A stretch of DNA of 64,000 nucleotides from JAEZBP01 sp963832725 (GCA_963832725.1 CAWHVG010000003.1:1860001-1924000), one strand, 5' to 3'; positions 48,254 through 57,212 are shown, numbered from the stretch's first letter. The notes: generated from the sequence alone by a model not told the origin. Translations and numbers: made by a program.

Positions 48254-49330
48254 ATGGGAAGACGCAGTAGTAGAGCCGTCAAGGCACAACAGGCGGTAGA
48301 GTGGTACCGGATGCAGCATCCGAGCTACGAAATGTTTGCGGAAAAGTGCGGCACTCTCGCATCTGAGATCTTAAGGGGAAGCAAGATCCGGGCGCATGCA
48401 GTCACATTTCGCGCCAAATCGATTGACAGCTTTGCGGATAAACTGGCACGCAAGGACTACACGAATCCGAAGAATGCAGTCCATGATCTCGCTGGCGTTC
48501 GACTAATCATGTATGTGGATGAGGACGTTGCCCGCGCGACGGATCTGCTGCGGAAGAACTTCGTAGTAATTGAATCGGAGTCCGTGGACAAGTCCAAGAC
48601 GCTTGCCGCAGACCGCGTAGGCTATCGCTCTATTCACCTTGTGGCACGACTGTCTGACGCGCGCGTTCGGCTTCCTGAGTATGCTCCATTTTCGGAGTAC
48701 GTCATCGAATTCCAAATTTGTACAATTCTGCAGCACACATGGGCCGAAATTGAACACGACCGAGGGTACAAGACAAGCGGCGCTCTGCCTGACGACTTGC
48801 GCCGCAGACTTAGCGTTCTCGCGGGCACGTTGGAGCTCCTTGATCGGGAGTTTGATGCGGTCGTTCGCGAGATCGATCGACGCTCATCCGAGCAGGTTGG
48901 AAACCAGGACACCCTCAACTCTATCAATACCAAGAGCGTGTTCTTGCGAGCGTTTCCGTTCCTGGACGATCCAGAGCGCTTCGTACATCAGTCCACAGTG
49001 AGCGCGGACGACCTGCAAGAGCTCAGTGATTTCGGCGTTCGGTCGGTCGGCGATTTGCGCGCTCTCATTCCAAAGGACTTTGCTACACGCGCGCTCGAAG
49101 AGCTGGCGGCGCCTGACACGAACTACATCAGCATCCTTCGCACACTGATGATAGTAAGCGACGCCATACGGTACTTTGAACGAGCGTGGGAGGGCCGGTG
49201 GCATGCTATTGAACCTGATGATCCCGCGCTCATCACACTCAAGAGATATGGCGTCGATCAGAGTGTGGTCGCCCGCTTTGTGGGACCGGAATTCGAGGGG
49301 GAAGTTATCGACGATGAGGAACTCTTCTGA
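48254..49330 (+). CDS. RelA/SpoT-domain nucleotide pyrophosphokinase-like protein
   Basis: The 358-residue protein carries a (p)ppGpp-synthetase-type domain at residues about 40-175: FRAKSIDSFADKLARK, HDLAGVRLIMY, GYRSIHLVARL (substrate loop) and EFQICTILQHTWAEIEHD (catalytic Glu152 region and His168). No hydrolase HD domain precedes it, and the C-terminal half is a distinct helical module (STVSADDLQELSDFGVRSVGDLRALIP). Small RelA/SpoT enzymes include alarmone synthetases and toxins that pyrophosphorylate nucleotides or tRNA. Near restriction-like genes it is plausibly an abortive-infection effector, but this is inference. GC content is low relative to the region. ATG 48254 gives MGRRSSRAVK. 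Confidence 0.8.
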   Translation: MGRRSSRAVKAQQAVEWYRMQHPSYEMFAEKCGTLASEILRGSKIRAHAVTFRAKSIDSFADKLARKDYTNPKNAVHDLAGVRLIMYVDEDVARATDLLRKNFVVIESESVDKSKTLAADRVGYRSIHLVARLSDARVRLPEYAPFSEYVIEFQICTILQHTWAEIEHDRGYKTSGALPDDLRRRLSVLAGTLELLDREFDAVVREIDRRSSEQVGNQDTLNSINTKSVFLRAFPFLDDPERFVHQSTVSADDLQELSDFGVRSVGDLRALIPKDFATRALEELAAPDTNYISILRTLMIVSDAIRYFERAWEGRWHAIEPDDPALITLKRYGVDQSVVARFVGPEFEGEVIDDEELF

Positions 49331-50025
49331 TCTGTTCTAGTTCTAGAGGCAACCGGAGCCAGCAACCCGGGCAACCGGAACCAGGTTCGTGCTCCGGGCG
49401 GCGGGCGAATTCAGCGCCTTCCCGTAGCTCCGACGCTCGCACCTCCCTCCACGCTCACCTCGCCGGCCCTCGCCGACCCCGTCAACGCCGCGATCCTCCA
49501 CCGAGAGCGGATCGATGCACACGCTCGCCGACGACGGACGCACCGCGGCCCGGGAGCAGCGTGGCTCCCAGGCCGATGCGCGCGATCCGCGCCCCGCGTC
49601 AGTGGAAGGGCTCGACGGCGGCGCCGTGGTGGACGCGCATCCAGTAGGTCCCCGAGCAACCGGAACCAGGTTCGTGCTTCGAGCAACCGGAACCAGGTTC
49701 GTGCTTCGGGCGGCGGGCGGGTTTGCTTCGGGCGGCGGGCGAATTCCGCCCCGTCCCGTAGCTCCGACGCTCGCACCTCCCTCCACGCTCACCTAGCAAC
49801 CGGAACCAGGTTCGTGCTCCGGGCGGGGGCCCAGTTCAGGCGGGTCCACGTAGCGCCGAGGCTCGCATCGCCGTCGGCACTCACCTCGCCGGCCCTCGCG
49901 AGTCACATCAACGCCGCGACCCCTCCACCGAGAGCGGATTGATGCACGCCACCGACGACGACGGACGCACCGCGGCCCGGGAGCAGCGCGGCTCCCAGGC
50001 CGATGCGCGCGATCCGCGCCCCGCG
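49331..50025. repeat. REP/RAYT mosaic block
   Basis: No intact gene. The block contains at least four REP-like palindromes (core GGAACCAGGTTCGTGCT at about 49371, 49654, 49681 and 49795) and two copies of a module of about 250 bp that precedes RAYT 3' ends (49396-49650 and 49800-50060). It also contains the last about 20 codons of a RAYT gene at 49592-49650 on the minus strand (MRVHHGAAVEPFH). Confidence 0.82.
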
Positions 50026-50952
50026 TCAGTGGAAGGGCGCGACCGCGGCGCCGTGGTGGACGCGCATCCAGTACGTCCCCGGCGGGAAGACCACGCCGCG
50101 CTCACCGGCCATCCACCGGGCCTTCGCCGCGCGATGATCCGCGCGGAACTGGAGCAGCTCCGCGATGGCCGCGATCCGCGCGTCGGTCTGGCCACGTCCG
50201 GCCGCGATGTGCGGCGTCAGCTTGCCGAGCTCGCGCCAGCTCGTCGCACACCGATAGGGCGAGACGTTCTGCGCCGCGACCCGTCCGCCGACGCTCCAGC
50301 CCATCTCCTTCACGTAGGCTCGCGCCTCGTCCTGTTGCCGCTCGACCTCGGCCGCGATCATCTCGCGCGCCGTCGCCTCGCCGAGCGCGGCGAGGCACTC
50401 CGGCATCACCAAGGAGAGCGACGCCTCCGCCACCCACTTCGCCGGCCGGAAGTAGACGGTCGGCCGAAGCGCGCTCAGCACGCGCCGCCCGATGTCGCTC
50501 GCGCTCGCGGTGAGCCCAGGCCAGTCCGCCGCGTCGTACACCAGCCCCGCCTTCACCGGGTTCACGATGGCGTACGCGATCTGCTCGACCACCGCCTCCC
50601 TGGTCTTCAGCTCGACGATGCTCAGCCCCCCGGGCTCCCAGACGACGCCGCGCACGTAGCGCCGCAGCACCTGCAGCGCCTTCGCGAGCCGCAGGTCGAG
50701 CCGGTGCATGAAGTCGCTCACGTTCGCGTTCGGCACGGTGACGACGAGGTGGAAGTGCGACGACATGCAGACCGCGACGTGTACGAGGACGCCGAACTGC
50801 TTCGCCGTCACCGCGAGCACCCAGATGAACAGGGAGGTGAGCGCCGAGTCCGGCCGCAACAGGAACCGTCGCCCCTCCACCCTCCGGCAGATGGCGTACG
50901 TCGCGTTCGGTCGGATGAGGCGCGGCTGCGGCACGCCGCCGACGCAGTACAA
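50026..50952 (-). CDS. REP-associated tyrosine transposase (RAYT), full length
   Basis: This 308-residue Y1/HUH nuclease processes REP hairpins. The N-terminal RPNATYAICRRVEGRRFLLRPD is typical of the family. The metal-binding HUH motif is in CMSSHFHLVVTVPNANVSDFM, and the catalytic Tyr is probably the one in EQIAYAIVNPVKAGLV. A helical C-terminal extension (ECLAALGEATAREMIAAEVERQQDEARAYVKEMG) ends RVHHGAAVAPFH. The start is TTG at 50952 or GTG in VPQPRL; an exact start is uncertain. REP-like palindromes surround it. Related fragments occur at 47850, 49592 and 56535. The 110 bp upstream is a palindrome-rich gap. Confidence 0.87.
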   Translation of the reverse strand: MYCVGGVPQPRLIRPNATYAICRRVEGRRFLLRPDSALTSLFIWVLAVTAKQFGVLVHVAVCMSSHFHLVVTVPNANVSDFMHRLDLRLAKALQVLRRYVRGVVWEPGGLSIVELKTREAVVEQIAYAIVNPVKAGLVYDAADWPGLTASASDIGRRVLSALRPTVYFRPAKWVAEASLSLVMPECLAALGEATAREMIAAEVERQQDEARAYVKEMGWSVGGRVAAQNVSPYRCATSWRELGKLTPHIAAGRGQTDARIAAIAELLQFRADHRAAKARWMAGERGVVFPPGTYWMRVHHGAAVAPFH

Positions 50953-51063
50953 GTGGTGTGCCGGAGATCGGCTCCAATGATCCCGCAGGCTTGCGCGCGG
51001 CGATCGGCGAACCCGCCGCCGATCGGCGGGCCACTCCGCCAGATTCGCCGACTCGCGAGACGG

Positions 51064-51925
51064 TCAGTTCTTCCAGCCCGATCCGTGCTTGGCGATCCAC
51101 TCCGCGACCGAGAGGTCGAGGTCGGGATCGGCGCGCGCACACGAGCTCGACGCATGCGCTGTAGTCCGGGCGGGTGCCGTCCCAGCCGGTGAGGCCGGTC
51201 TCGTCGTCAATCTCGAGCGCGGCGTGATCGTCTTCGAACGCGCCGACCGGATCCGCCGGCGGCGCGGCCGCGGCGCAGGCCGGCTCGAGGACGCTGCCGT
51301 CCGGACGGAGGAAGGTCGGGTCGCCGCCACCCTCAACGCGAACATCGAGGCGGACACGCCAACCGTCTTCGTGAAGCAGGCGATGGTGGAAGGTGCACAG
51401 CGCCACGAGGAAGCCCCGTTGGTCTCGCCTCCCTCCATCCAGTGCTCGGCGTGGTGGACGTCGATGAAGCGGTCGTGCGTGCAGCCGGGGAAGGCGCAGC
51501 CGCCGTCCCGCGCCATGACGGCCCGGCGAAGAGCGGGCGGGATGCGCCTCGTCTTGCGGCCGATGTCGAGGATGTGGCCCTGCTCGTCTCGGGCGATGGC
51601 GGTCAAACCACAGTCGCACGCGAGGCGCCGCAAGCTTTCCGCGGAAACGTGGGCGCCGTCCTCCAACGTGGCCGTGTGGGTCTCGTTCAGGGGATCCGGG
51701 CCCAGGCTCACCACGAGGTCCGCTCGGTCGGCGCCGCTGGTGCGGGTCTCGGGCGACCTCTTCTCTGGCGACTGGCTCCCAGGCGACTCGGGCTCGGACG
51801 ACCTCGACTCGGACGACCTCGACTCGGACGACCTCGACTCGGACGACCTCGACTCGGACGACCTCGACTCGGACGACCTCGACTCGGACGACCTCGACTC
51901 GGACGACCTCGACTCGGACGACCTC
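51064..51925 (-). pseudogene. HNH endonuclease (DUF222/HNH type), truncated and frameshifted
   Basis: The conserved part reads ESLRRLACDCGLTAIARD, then RRIPPALRRAVMARDGGCAFPGC and DRFIDVHHAEHWMEGGETN, which is the standard wording of the HNH nuclease C-terminal to DUF222. After a one-base shift near 51421 it continues LVALCTFHHRLLHEDGWRV with the remaining metal ligands. A second shift near 51130 leads to LSVAEWIAKHG and the stop. The N-terminal DUF222 region is missing and is replaced by a 15-bp tandem array. Together with its position at the edge of a duplicated block, this shows a decayed mobile or selfish-type nuclease gene. Confidence 0.78.
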
Positions 51926-51927
51926 GA
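51793..51927 (+). repeat. 15-bp tandem repeat, nine copies
   Basis: The unit CTCGGACGACCTCGA is repeated about nine times without change. All six reading frames are open through it (for example DSDDL on plus and SSESR on minus). It joins the HNH remnant to the duplicated block that starts at about 51944. Confidence 0.93.
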
Positions 51928-51943
51928 GAACCGACCGCAGGCG

Positions 51944-53625
51944 CAGCCCGAGGCCGGCCGAAGCCAAGGGATGGGGTCTCGACCCCCGGCTCGACCGCTC
52001 GCGAGCGCTCCGATCGCGCCTCGACCCCCCACCGGACACCACCGCGACCGGTTGAAAAGCGGCTCGACACCCCTCGGAAAGGCAGTCCGAGCCCTCGAAA
52101 ACAAATTCGAGGCCGCCGATCGAGCCTCCTGGACCTCCAAGGCGGGGTGTCGACGCTCCTTCGGCGAGGTCCGTGAGGTCTCGGGCAGGGGGTCGAGGCC
52201 GCGAAATCGTGGTCGCGGACCGCCAGCGCCGGGGGTCGAGGCACACTTTTCGCGCTCGCGACCGTTCGCGCCGGGTGTCGAATCGAATTTCGGACGGTCC
52301 GGGTGCGTTCGGGCGGGGGGTCGAGGCTGCGATCGGAGGGATTTGGACGTTCTCTCGGCGCTCCGCGACCGCCAGCCGCCGCCTCGAGGTGCCCGGTCGA
52401 GCCTCCGAGAGCACGACGGAGGGGGGGCACCCCCCGGGCAGCAGCGGTCCGGCATCGGCGCCGGGTACCGGTCACTTCCCCTCGGGCCGCCGGCCGCCCA
52501 GCCCCAAAACGACACTCGGCTCCACGCGGTCGAGCCGCGAGGAGCCGAGTTGTCGATGGCCCAGTTGTCGATGGCCCAGTTGTCGATGGCCCAGTGCCGT
52601 AGAAGGCGGCCTCAGGAGGTCGTGCTGTCCGTTCCCTGGCCGCCGCTCGCGCCGGTCGCTTGGTCGCCGCTGGCCGCGCCGGTCGACGGATTGCCGCCGC
52701 TCGCGTCCGGGTTGATCTGTTCGCCGGTGTCGGGATTGACGTCCAGCGGCTGGGTGTGCCGAGAGTAGGCCTCGCTGACCAGCTCCTGCTGGAAGTTGAT
52801 CGGCGCGAGGAGCGCTTCGCGCAGGCGGACTCGATCCACGTCCTTCATCGGCGCGCTGCCATCGGGCGGCGTGAAGTTGCGCTTCAGGGTGGCGTGCAGG
52901 ATCTCGACGACGACCTCGCTGGTCGCCTCGTGCAGCGTGTGCTGCGCCGCCTGGACGTCGTCGTGAGTGACCTGTCCCTTCGACCGGGGATGCAGCGCTT
53001 GGGCGAAGCGATCGGTGAGGTCGCTGAGGATCCCGACCTCGCGCTGAACGCCGACGGTCTCCACGGCCTTGGCCAGGTCGCCCTTCAGATGATCGGCGAG
53101 CATGGTCTGGAGCGTCCCGAGCATGAGCTCGAAGGTCTGACTCGAGATGGGCTTGACGCCGTTCGGGAAGATGGCCGCCAAGAGCTCGCGCGCCTTGGCC
53201 GAGACGTCGTCGTTGCCCCTCGCACGCGCGTTCAAGATGTCGTACATGCCGCTGAGCTCGCGAGTGATCTGCTGTTTCAGCCCCATCGCGTCGCCGCGGC
53301 TCGTGTCGGCCTCCAGCTTCTTCGCCGCTTGCCAGTCGAACTCGATCCGGAGCGCCTCGCGCCCCGCCGCGATGCCGTCGTCGATGACGGGCAAGAGCGG
53401 GCTCGAGCCCGAGAGCTCGTCCGCCACCAGCGAGCGCGTCAGCGTCAGCGCGAAGACGTGCCTTCCTGACGGCATGTGAATGAGATCCAGATAGTCGGAG
53501 ACATCCGCTCGGGTCATCTCCCCTCCTCGTCGTACGCGAGCCACCCCACTGCGACCCGACGGCGCCATGGTATCGAATCGAGCGCGTATGAAAACCCCTC
53601 GTTCCGGACGCGATTGGCGTGACGA
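51944..53625. repeat. Segmental duplication, arm A, first part
   Basis: This segment aligns with 60968-62650 (offset about 9.0 kb), with frequent point differences and small indels. It contains the 52612-53517 gene plus about 650 bp of GC-rich sequence with no supported gene (51944-52611). In that part, short GGGGTCGAG-like words recur many times. Confidence 0.85.
52612..53517 (-). CDS. Hypothetical cytoplasmic protein, intact member of a duplicated pair
   Basis: This 301-residue protein starts at the ATG at 53517 after GAGGGGAG. The N-terminal 110 residues are alpha/beta (SDYLDLIHMPSGRHVFALTLTRSLVADEL). The middle is helical, and the last 45 residues are a disordered, Gly/Thr/Ser/Asp-rich tail (NPDASGGNPSTGAASGDQATG). 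No known domain is recognised and no signal peptide is present. A second copy at 61643-62551 keeps the same protein wording with conservative differences but has frame breaks, so the family has been under selection. Confidence 0.75.
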   Translation of the reverse strand: MTRADVSDYLDLIHMPSGRHVFALTLTRSLVADELSGSSPLLPVIDDGIAAGREALRIEFDWQAAKKLEADTSRGDAMGLKQQITRELSGMYDILNARARGNDDVSAKARELLAAIFPNGVKPISSQTFELMLGTLQTMLADHLKGDLAKAVETVGVQREVGILSDLTDRFAQALHPRSKGQVTHDDVQAAQHTLHEATSEVVVEILHATLKRNFTPPDGSAPMKDVDRVRLREALLAPINFQQELVSEAYSRHTQPLDVNPDTGEQINPDASGGNPSTGAASGDQATGASGGQGTDSTTS

Positions 53626-53667
53626 CGCATTTGGCGTCCGGCCCGGAGCCGTGCATGCTCAAATGCC

Positions 53668-53916
53668 ATGACGCACTCGAGCAAGAGACCTGCGATGTCC
53701 GAGCATGAAGCGCGTTCCATCGCGGATGAGCTGGTGGGGGCTGCGCTGGGCCACGTGCCGCCATGCGAGGGGGCGCACTACGAGGGTGGCTCTCACCCCG
53801 AGTGGACCGTCCACTACCGGACTCCGACCAAGCCAAACGAGGTGATTGATCCGGCGACGATCCTGGTCGTCGTCGATGTCGAGACGCGCGTCGCGAAGTT
53901 CTTCCCTCTGATCTGA
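53668..53916 (+). CDS. Small hypothetical protein, possibly immunity-like
   Basis: The 82-residue acidic protein (or 73 residues from the ATG at 53695) has the plan helix then beta-sheet: EHEARSIADELVGAALG, then PEWTVHYRTP and TILVVVDVETRVAKFFPLI. This is the general outline of small immunity proteins of the Imm35/YrhB kind, but the match is only by eye. It lies in the stretch 53625-54232 that is absent from the other duplication arm, so it was inserted or exchanged as a unit with the antitoxin-like segment that follows. Confidence 0.5.
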   Translation: MTHSSKRPAMSEHEARSIADELVGAALGHVPPCEGAHYEGGSHPEWTVHYRTPTKPNEVIDPATILVVVDVETRVAKFFPLI

Positions 53917-54025
53917 TGGGAGACCTCGGCAGCGTCCGTGCGATGCGCTGTACGCCGACGGCCCGCACCCCGGTGGCGCCTGCATGTCTGTGGGCATCGA
54001 CGTGGGCGAGCGCTACCGTGCGGGC

Positions 54026-54592
54026 ATGGCTGTGCGAGCCACCGTTCGGAATGGCCGGCTGAGTCTGGACGAGCCGACCGAGCTGCCGGAAGGCACCGTG
54101 ATCGATCTCGTGATCGACGACGAGGGGGACGAGCTCGACGAGGAGCAGCGGCAGGCCCTGCACGCTGCGATTGAACGCAGTCTCCAACAGGCGAAGAACG
54201 GTCAGACCGCGTCGGCCGGCGCCATCCTCGCGAGGTATGCCGCCGCAGGCGTTCACGCCAGGCCCAACGGACACCCCCGCGGCGAAATCATCTACGACTC
54301 GCCGGACCTGAGGCGCACATACGGCGATAGACTTCGGAGCGAGCCCCAGATCCGGCTCCTGGAGACGGGGGTACAGTTCCGGACCTACCTCTACCGCCGG
54401 CTCGGCGGCTATCACGGACTTGCCTCGCAGGATCCCCTGGCGCTGGTCGAGTGGCGGTATTCGGAGCGATGGGAGAGCGCCGGTGCCGAGGCGCGGCGCA
54501 CGCACACGGATGTTCGCGTCCTCGGGATTCGCCCGAATCCCCCCGAGCCTCCGTCCCTCGACGATGCCATTCGAGAGTACCCGTTTGGATGA
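54026..54592 (+). CDS. Antitoxin-like N-terminus fused to a duplicated hypothetical domain
   Basis: Residues 1-68 (MAVRATVRNGRLSLDEPTELP onward) are almost identical to the antitoxin at 57488-57721. They then switch at the motif GAILARYAAAG into a 120-residue segment (HPRGEIIYDSPDLRR to DDAIREYPFG). The same 120-residue segment follows a completely different N-terminus at 62698. Differences between the two copies, including a six-base indel, keep the frame, so this C-terminal region is a real protein. The fusion is probably the product of recombination, and the antitoxin part has lost its own end and its toxin partner. The stop overlaps the next ATG (ATGA). Confidence 0.6.
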   Translation: MAVRATVRNGRLSLDEPTELPEGTVIDLVIDDEGDELDEEQRQALHAAIERSLQQAKNGQTASAGAILARYAAAGVHARPNGHPRGEIIYDSPDLRRTYGDRLRSEPQIRLLETGVQFRTYLYRRLGGYHGLASQDPLALVEWRYSERWESAGAEARRTHTDVRVLGIRPNPPEPPSLDDAIREYPFG

Positions 54593-54998
54593 AGCCCGGT
54601 CTCGTCCCGCTCTTCGTAGTGCTCACGGGTTGCGGGATGCCGCATGCCGCGGTCATGACGCCTGAGCCTTCATGGCCAGCGCTGTGCGCAGGAGAACCGG
54701 ACGCGCATACGTCGCACGATCCGCCGGAAGACCCGGATTGTTGGCGTGCGCATTTCCCGGTGCACCCCTGTGATGCGCCCGTGCACCCGGAGCTGATCGG
54801 GCTGTGGGGACTGGGCGGCAGCAGGTTCGAAGGCCGCCTGATCTACGACGGATGCTGTGTGACCTTCTACGACACAGGCTTGCGGCGGATGACCCCGACG
54901 CTCGACATGGCGTCCGAGCTGGCCACCTACGGGCGACCAGCAAACGTCGGGGCCGCCAATCGCACACAAGCCGAGTGGGACGGCGACACGCTGAGCTC
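54232..54998. repeat. Segmental duplication, arm A, second part
   Basis: Aligns with 63228-64000 with high identity. The junction at about 54232 falls in AGGTATGCCGCC, which both arms share. Confidence 0.85.
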
Positions 54999-55428
54999 CG
55001 ATTCACACCTCGGGACAATCGCGGTCGGCCATCGTGTGCTCGAAGACGGCCTACTCGCAGACGGCCTCCTGGAAGACGGCACGGCCGGCCTGACGTTCCT
55101 CGACGACCGACGTTCCGAGCCGGCGGAGCAACGACTCGTTCGATTCCAGCGGCACGATTGCATCGACGAGCCGACCCGCGACCTTCTCTGCGCACGATTT
55201 GATCGTCCCGGGCGCGACACAGGCGCCTACGGGCGCCGGCGTGTGCCGGGAGTAGTCGGCCTCGTCACGAGGTGGCACGAGCACGACGCGGTCCTCGTGA
55301 GCACGCCACCGCGCTCGTTCACATTCTCGATCGCGAGCGGCACGCTCGCGCGCTCGGCCGCAAGCCGCAGACCGTCGACGAGCCGCCGTCGCCGTTTGCC
55401 GCGACAGCCTGGCGCCGGTCGACGATGA
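54589..55428 (+). CDS. Lipoprotein of unknown function (arm A copy)
   Basis: This 279-residue lipoprotein has a short signal peptide, with lipobox VLTGC at Cys15. The mature part has conserved Cys and His (DCWRAHFPVHPCDAPVHPEL, YDGCCVTFYDTG) and a central TLDMASELATYGRP. The start ATG overlaps the preceding stop by four bases. The last 70 residues are Arg/Ser-rich (RRPSTSRRRRLPRQ) and look foreign, so the true gene may have been truncated near 55220 and fused to unrelated sequence. The arm B copy starts at 63591. A covalent or metal role for the CC pair cannot be judged. Confidence 0.68.
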   Translation: MKPGLVPLFVVLTGCGMPHAAVMTPEPSWPALCAGEPDAHTSHDPPEDPDCWRAHFPVHPCDAPVHPELIGLWGLGGSRFEGRLIYDGCCVTFYDTGLRRMTPTLDMASELATYGRPANVGAANRTQAEWDGDTLSSDSHLGTIAVGHRVLEDGLLADGLLEDGTAGLTFLDDRRSEPAEQRLVRFQRHDCIDEPTRDLLCARFDRPGRDTGAYGRRRVPGVVGLVTRWHEHDAVLVSTPPRSFTFSIASGTLARSAASRRPSTSRRRRLPRQPGAGRR

Positions 55429-55543
55429 CGCCGGTCAGCCGAGGACGTCTCCGCGGCCGAGATGCGGTACATCGCGAGCTCGTGGCTGTAGCGCATCCGC
55501 GTGACCTCGGTGTGGTTGCGCCGGTTCCCCGGGTTGCGGCACG
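55429..55543. other. Junction sequence
   Basis: No supported gene is seen. On the minus strand short fragments such as VTRMRYSHELAMYRIS look protein-like but cannot be assigned. Confidence 0.3.
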
Positions 55544-56239
55544 GTGCGGAGTGTGGGGAACACCAGCGAAGAGCCGAAGCCGCGCCTCCCGGATGGCACC
55601 GAGAGCTTCTACTGGATGCTGCGGGACTCGATCGTCACGGTGGCGAGCCGCGAGACGCCCTTCGCGGAGGCGGCGCGCCTCTTCGGCGAGCGCTACGGCA
55701 CCTTGCTCGCGCTCACCGACGGCTTGCGCGACATGCCCGGCCGGGACGAGCACACGACACGGATGTTGGAGGCCACCCGCGGCGTCATCGCGCACGGCAA
55801 GAAGGTCTTGCAGGACGCGTGGGACGAGCGCGCACAGCCCGCGGTCGCCCGCGAGACGAAGGACATGCTGGCCGCGCTCCGCGCGGAGGCGAGCGCGGAA
55901 GGCGGCTCGGGCGCGTTCGTCGATCCCTTCCTCGCGATGCCCGCGAAGCTCGACTGGCTGGACGCGCTGCCGGACCGCACCGAGGCGGCAGGAGAGTTCG
56001 CGTGCCTCTGGGCGCGCCTGCGCCACATGCCGACCGTGCTTCGCCCGATGGCGGAGCGAGCTCAATCCGAAGAGCGCGAGCTCGTGCTCGGGGCGATGCG
56101 CTCGGCCGGCCGCTGGACGCTCGAGCTCGAAGAGACCTGGGGTACGCGCACCTTCGTCGAGCTCTTCGGCCATCCGACCCTCGAGCAGCTCCTGCGCCTC
56201 GTCTTCCCCGATCTCCCCGCCGCGGGCCGGAGCGAGTAA
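55544..56239 (+). CDS. Hypothetical helical protein
   Basis: This 231-residue soluble protein starts at a GTG. It is almost entirely alpha-helical by appearance (FAEAARLFGERYGTLLALTDGLRD, TTRMLEATRGVIAHGKKVLQDAW, LVLGAMRSAGRWTLELEETWG) with no Cys-rich or membrane part. The amino-acid composition is ordinary, and the codon third positions are strongly GC, as in the host. No family is recognised. It is bordered on its 3' side by three REP copies within 20-100 bases, so it is a probable REP insertion target. Confidence 0.65.
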   Translation: MRSVGNTSEEPKPRLPDGTESFYWMLRDSIVTVASRETPFAEAARLFGERYGTLLALTDGLRDMPGRDEHTTRMLEATRGVIAHGKKVLQDAWDERAQPAVARETKDMLAALRAEASAEGGSGAFVDPFLAMPAKLDWLDALPDRTEAAGEFACLWARLRHMPTVLRPMAERAQSEERELVLGAMRSAGRWTLELEETWGTRTFVELFGHPTLEQLLRLVFPDLPAAGRSE

Positions 56240-56248
56240 GGACCGGAA

Positions 56249-56534
56249 GCAACCCGCACGAGGTTCGAGCAACCGGAACCCGCACGAGGTTCGAGCAACC
56301 GGAACCAGGTTCGTGCTCCGGGCGTGCTCCGGGCGGCGGGCGAATTCGGCCCCGTCCCGTAGCTCCGACGCTCGCACTTCCCTCCACGCTCACCTCGCCG
56401 GCCCTCGGCGACCCCGTCAGCGCCGCGATCCGTCCACCGAGAGCGGATCCATGCACGCCACCGACGACGACGGACACACCGCGGCCCGGGAGCCGCGCGG
56501 CTCCCAGGCCGATGCGCGCGATCCGCGCCCCGCG
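56249..56534. repeat. REP cluster and RAYT 3'-flank module
   Basis: Three REP-like units (two with AACCCGCACGAGGTTC and one with GGAACCAGGTTCGTGCTC) are followed by a third copy of the 250-bp module also found at 49396 and 49800. No gene. Confidence 0.8.
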
Positions 56535-57212
56535 TCAGTGGAAGGGCTCTACGGCGGCGCCGTGGTGGACGCGCATCCAGTAGGTCCCGGCGGGGAAGAC
56601 CACGGCGCGCTCGCCGGCCATCCAGCGGGCCTTCGCCGCGCGGTGATCCGCCCGGAACTGGAGGAGCTCCGCGATGGCCGCGAGGCGCGCCTCGGTCTGG
56701 CCACGTCCGGCCGCGATGTGCGGCGTCAGCTTGCCGAGCTCGCGCCAGCTCGTCGCGCAGCGATAGGGCGAGACGTTCTGCGCCGCGACGCGCCCGCCGA
56801 CGCTCCAGCCCATCTCCTTCACGTACGCTCGCGCCTCGGCCTGTTGCCGCTCGACCTCGGCCGCGATCATCTCGCGCGCCGTCGCCTCGCCGAGCGTGGC
56901 AAGGCACTCCGGCATCACCAAGGAGAGCGACGCCTCCGCCACCCACTTCGCCGGCCGGAAGTAGAACGTCGGCCGAAGCGCGCTCAGCACGCGCCGCCCG
57001 ATGTCGCTCGCGCTCGCGGTGATCCCGGGCCGGTCGGCCGCGTCGTACACCAGCCCCGCCTTGACCGGGTTCACGATCGCGTAGGCAATCTGTTCGCACA
57101 CGGCCTGCGGCGTCTTCAGCTCGACGATGCTCAGCCCGCCCGGCTCCCACACGACGCCGCGGTGAAGGCGCCGCAACGCCTTCAGCGCGTTGGCGAGTCG
57201 GCAGTCGGAGTT
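56535..57212 (-). pseudogene. REP-associated tyrosine transposase, 5'-truncated copy
   Basis: This copy matches the full RAYT from its residue about 90 to the end (RGVVWEPGGLSIVELKT, then AYAIVNPVKAGLVYDAAD and RVHHGAAVEPFH) with scattered substitutions. The HUH half is absent. Homology stops at about 57212, next to unrelated sequence. The residual frame is open, but without the metal-binding motif it cannot be active. Confidence 0.85.

Noticed and set aside
51793..51927. CRISPR or iteron origin
   Set aside because: The units are 15 bp with no spacers and no replication gene nearby, so it is a simple tandem array.
50102..52414. A 770-codon minus-strand frame joining an HNH-like region to a transposase-like region
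   Set aside because: It strings together the shifted frame of the HNH remnant and the out-of-frame shadow of the RAYT gene.
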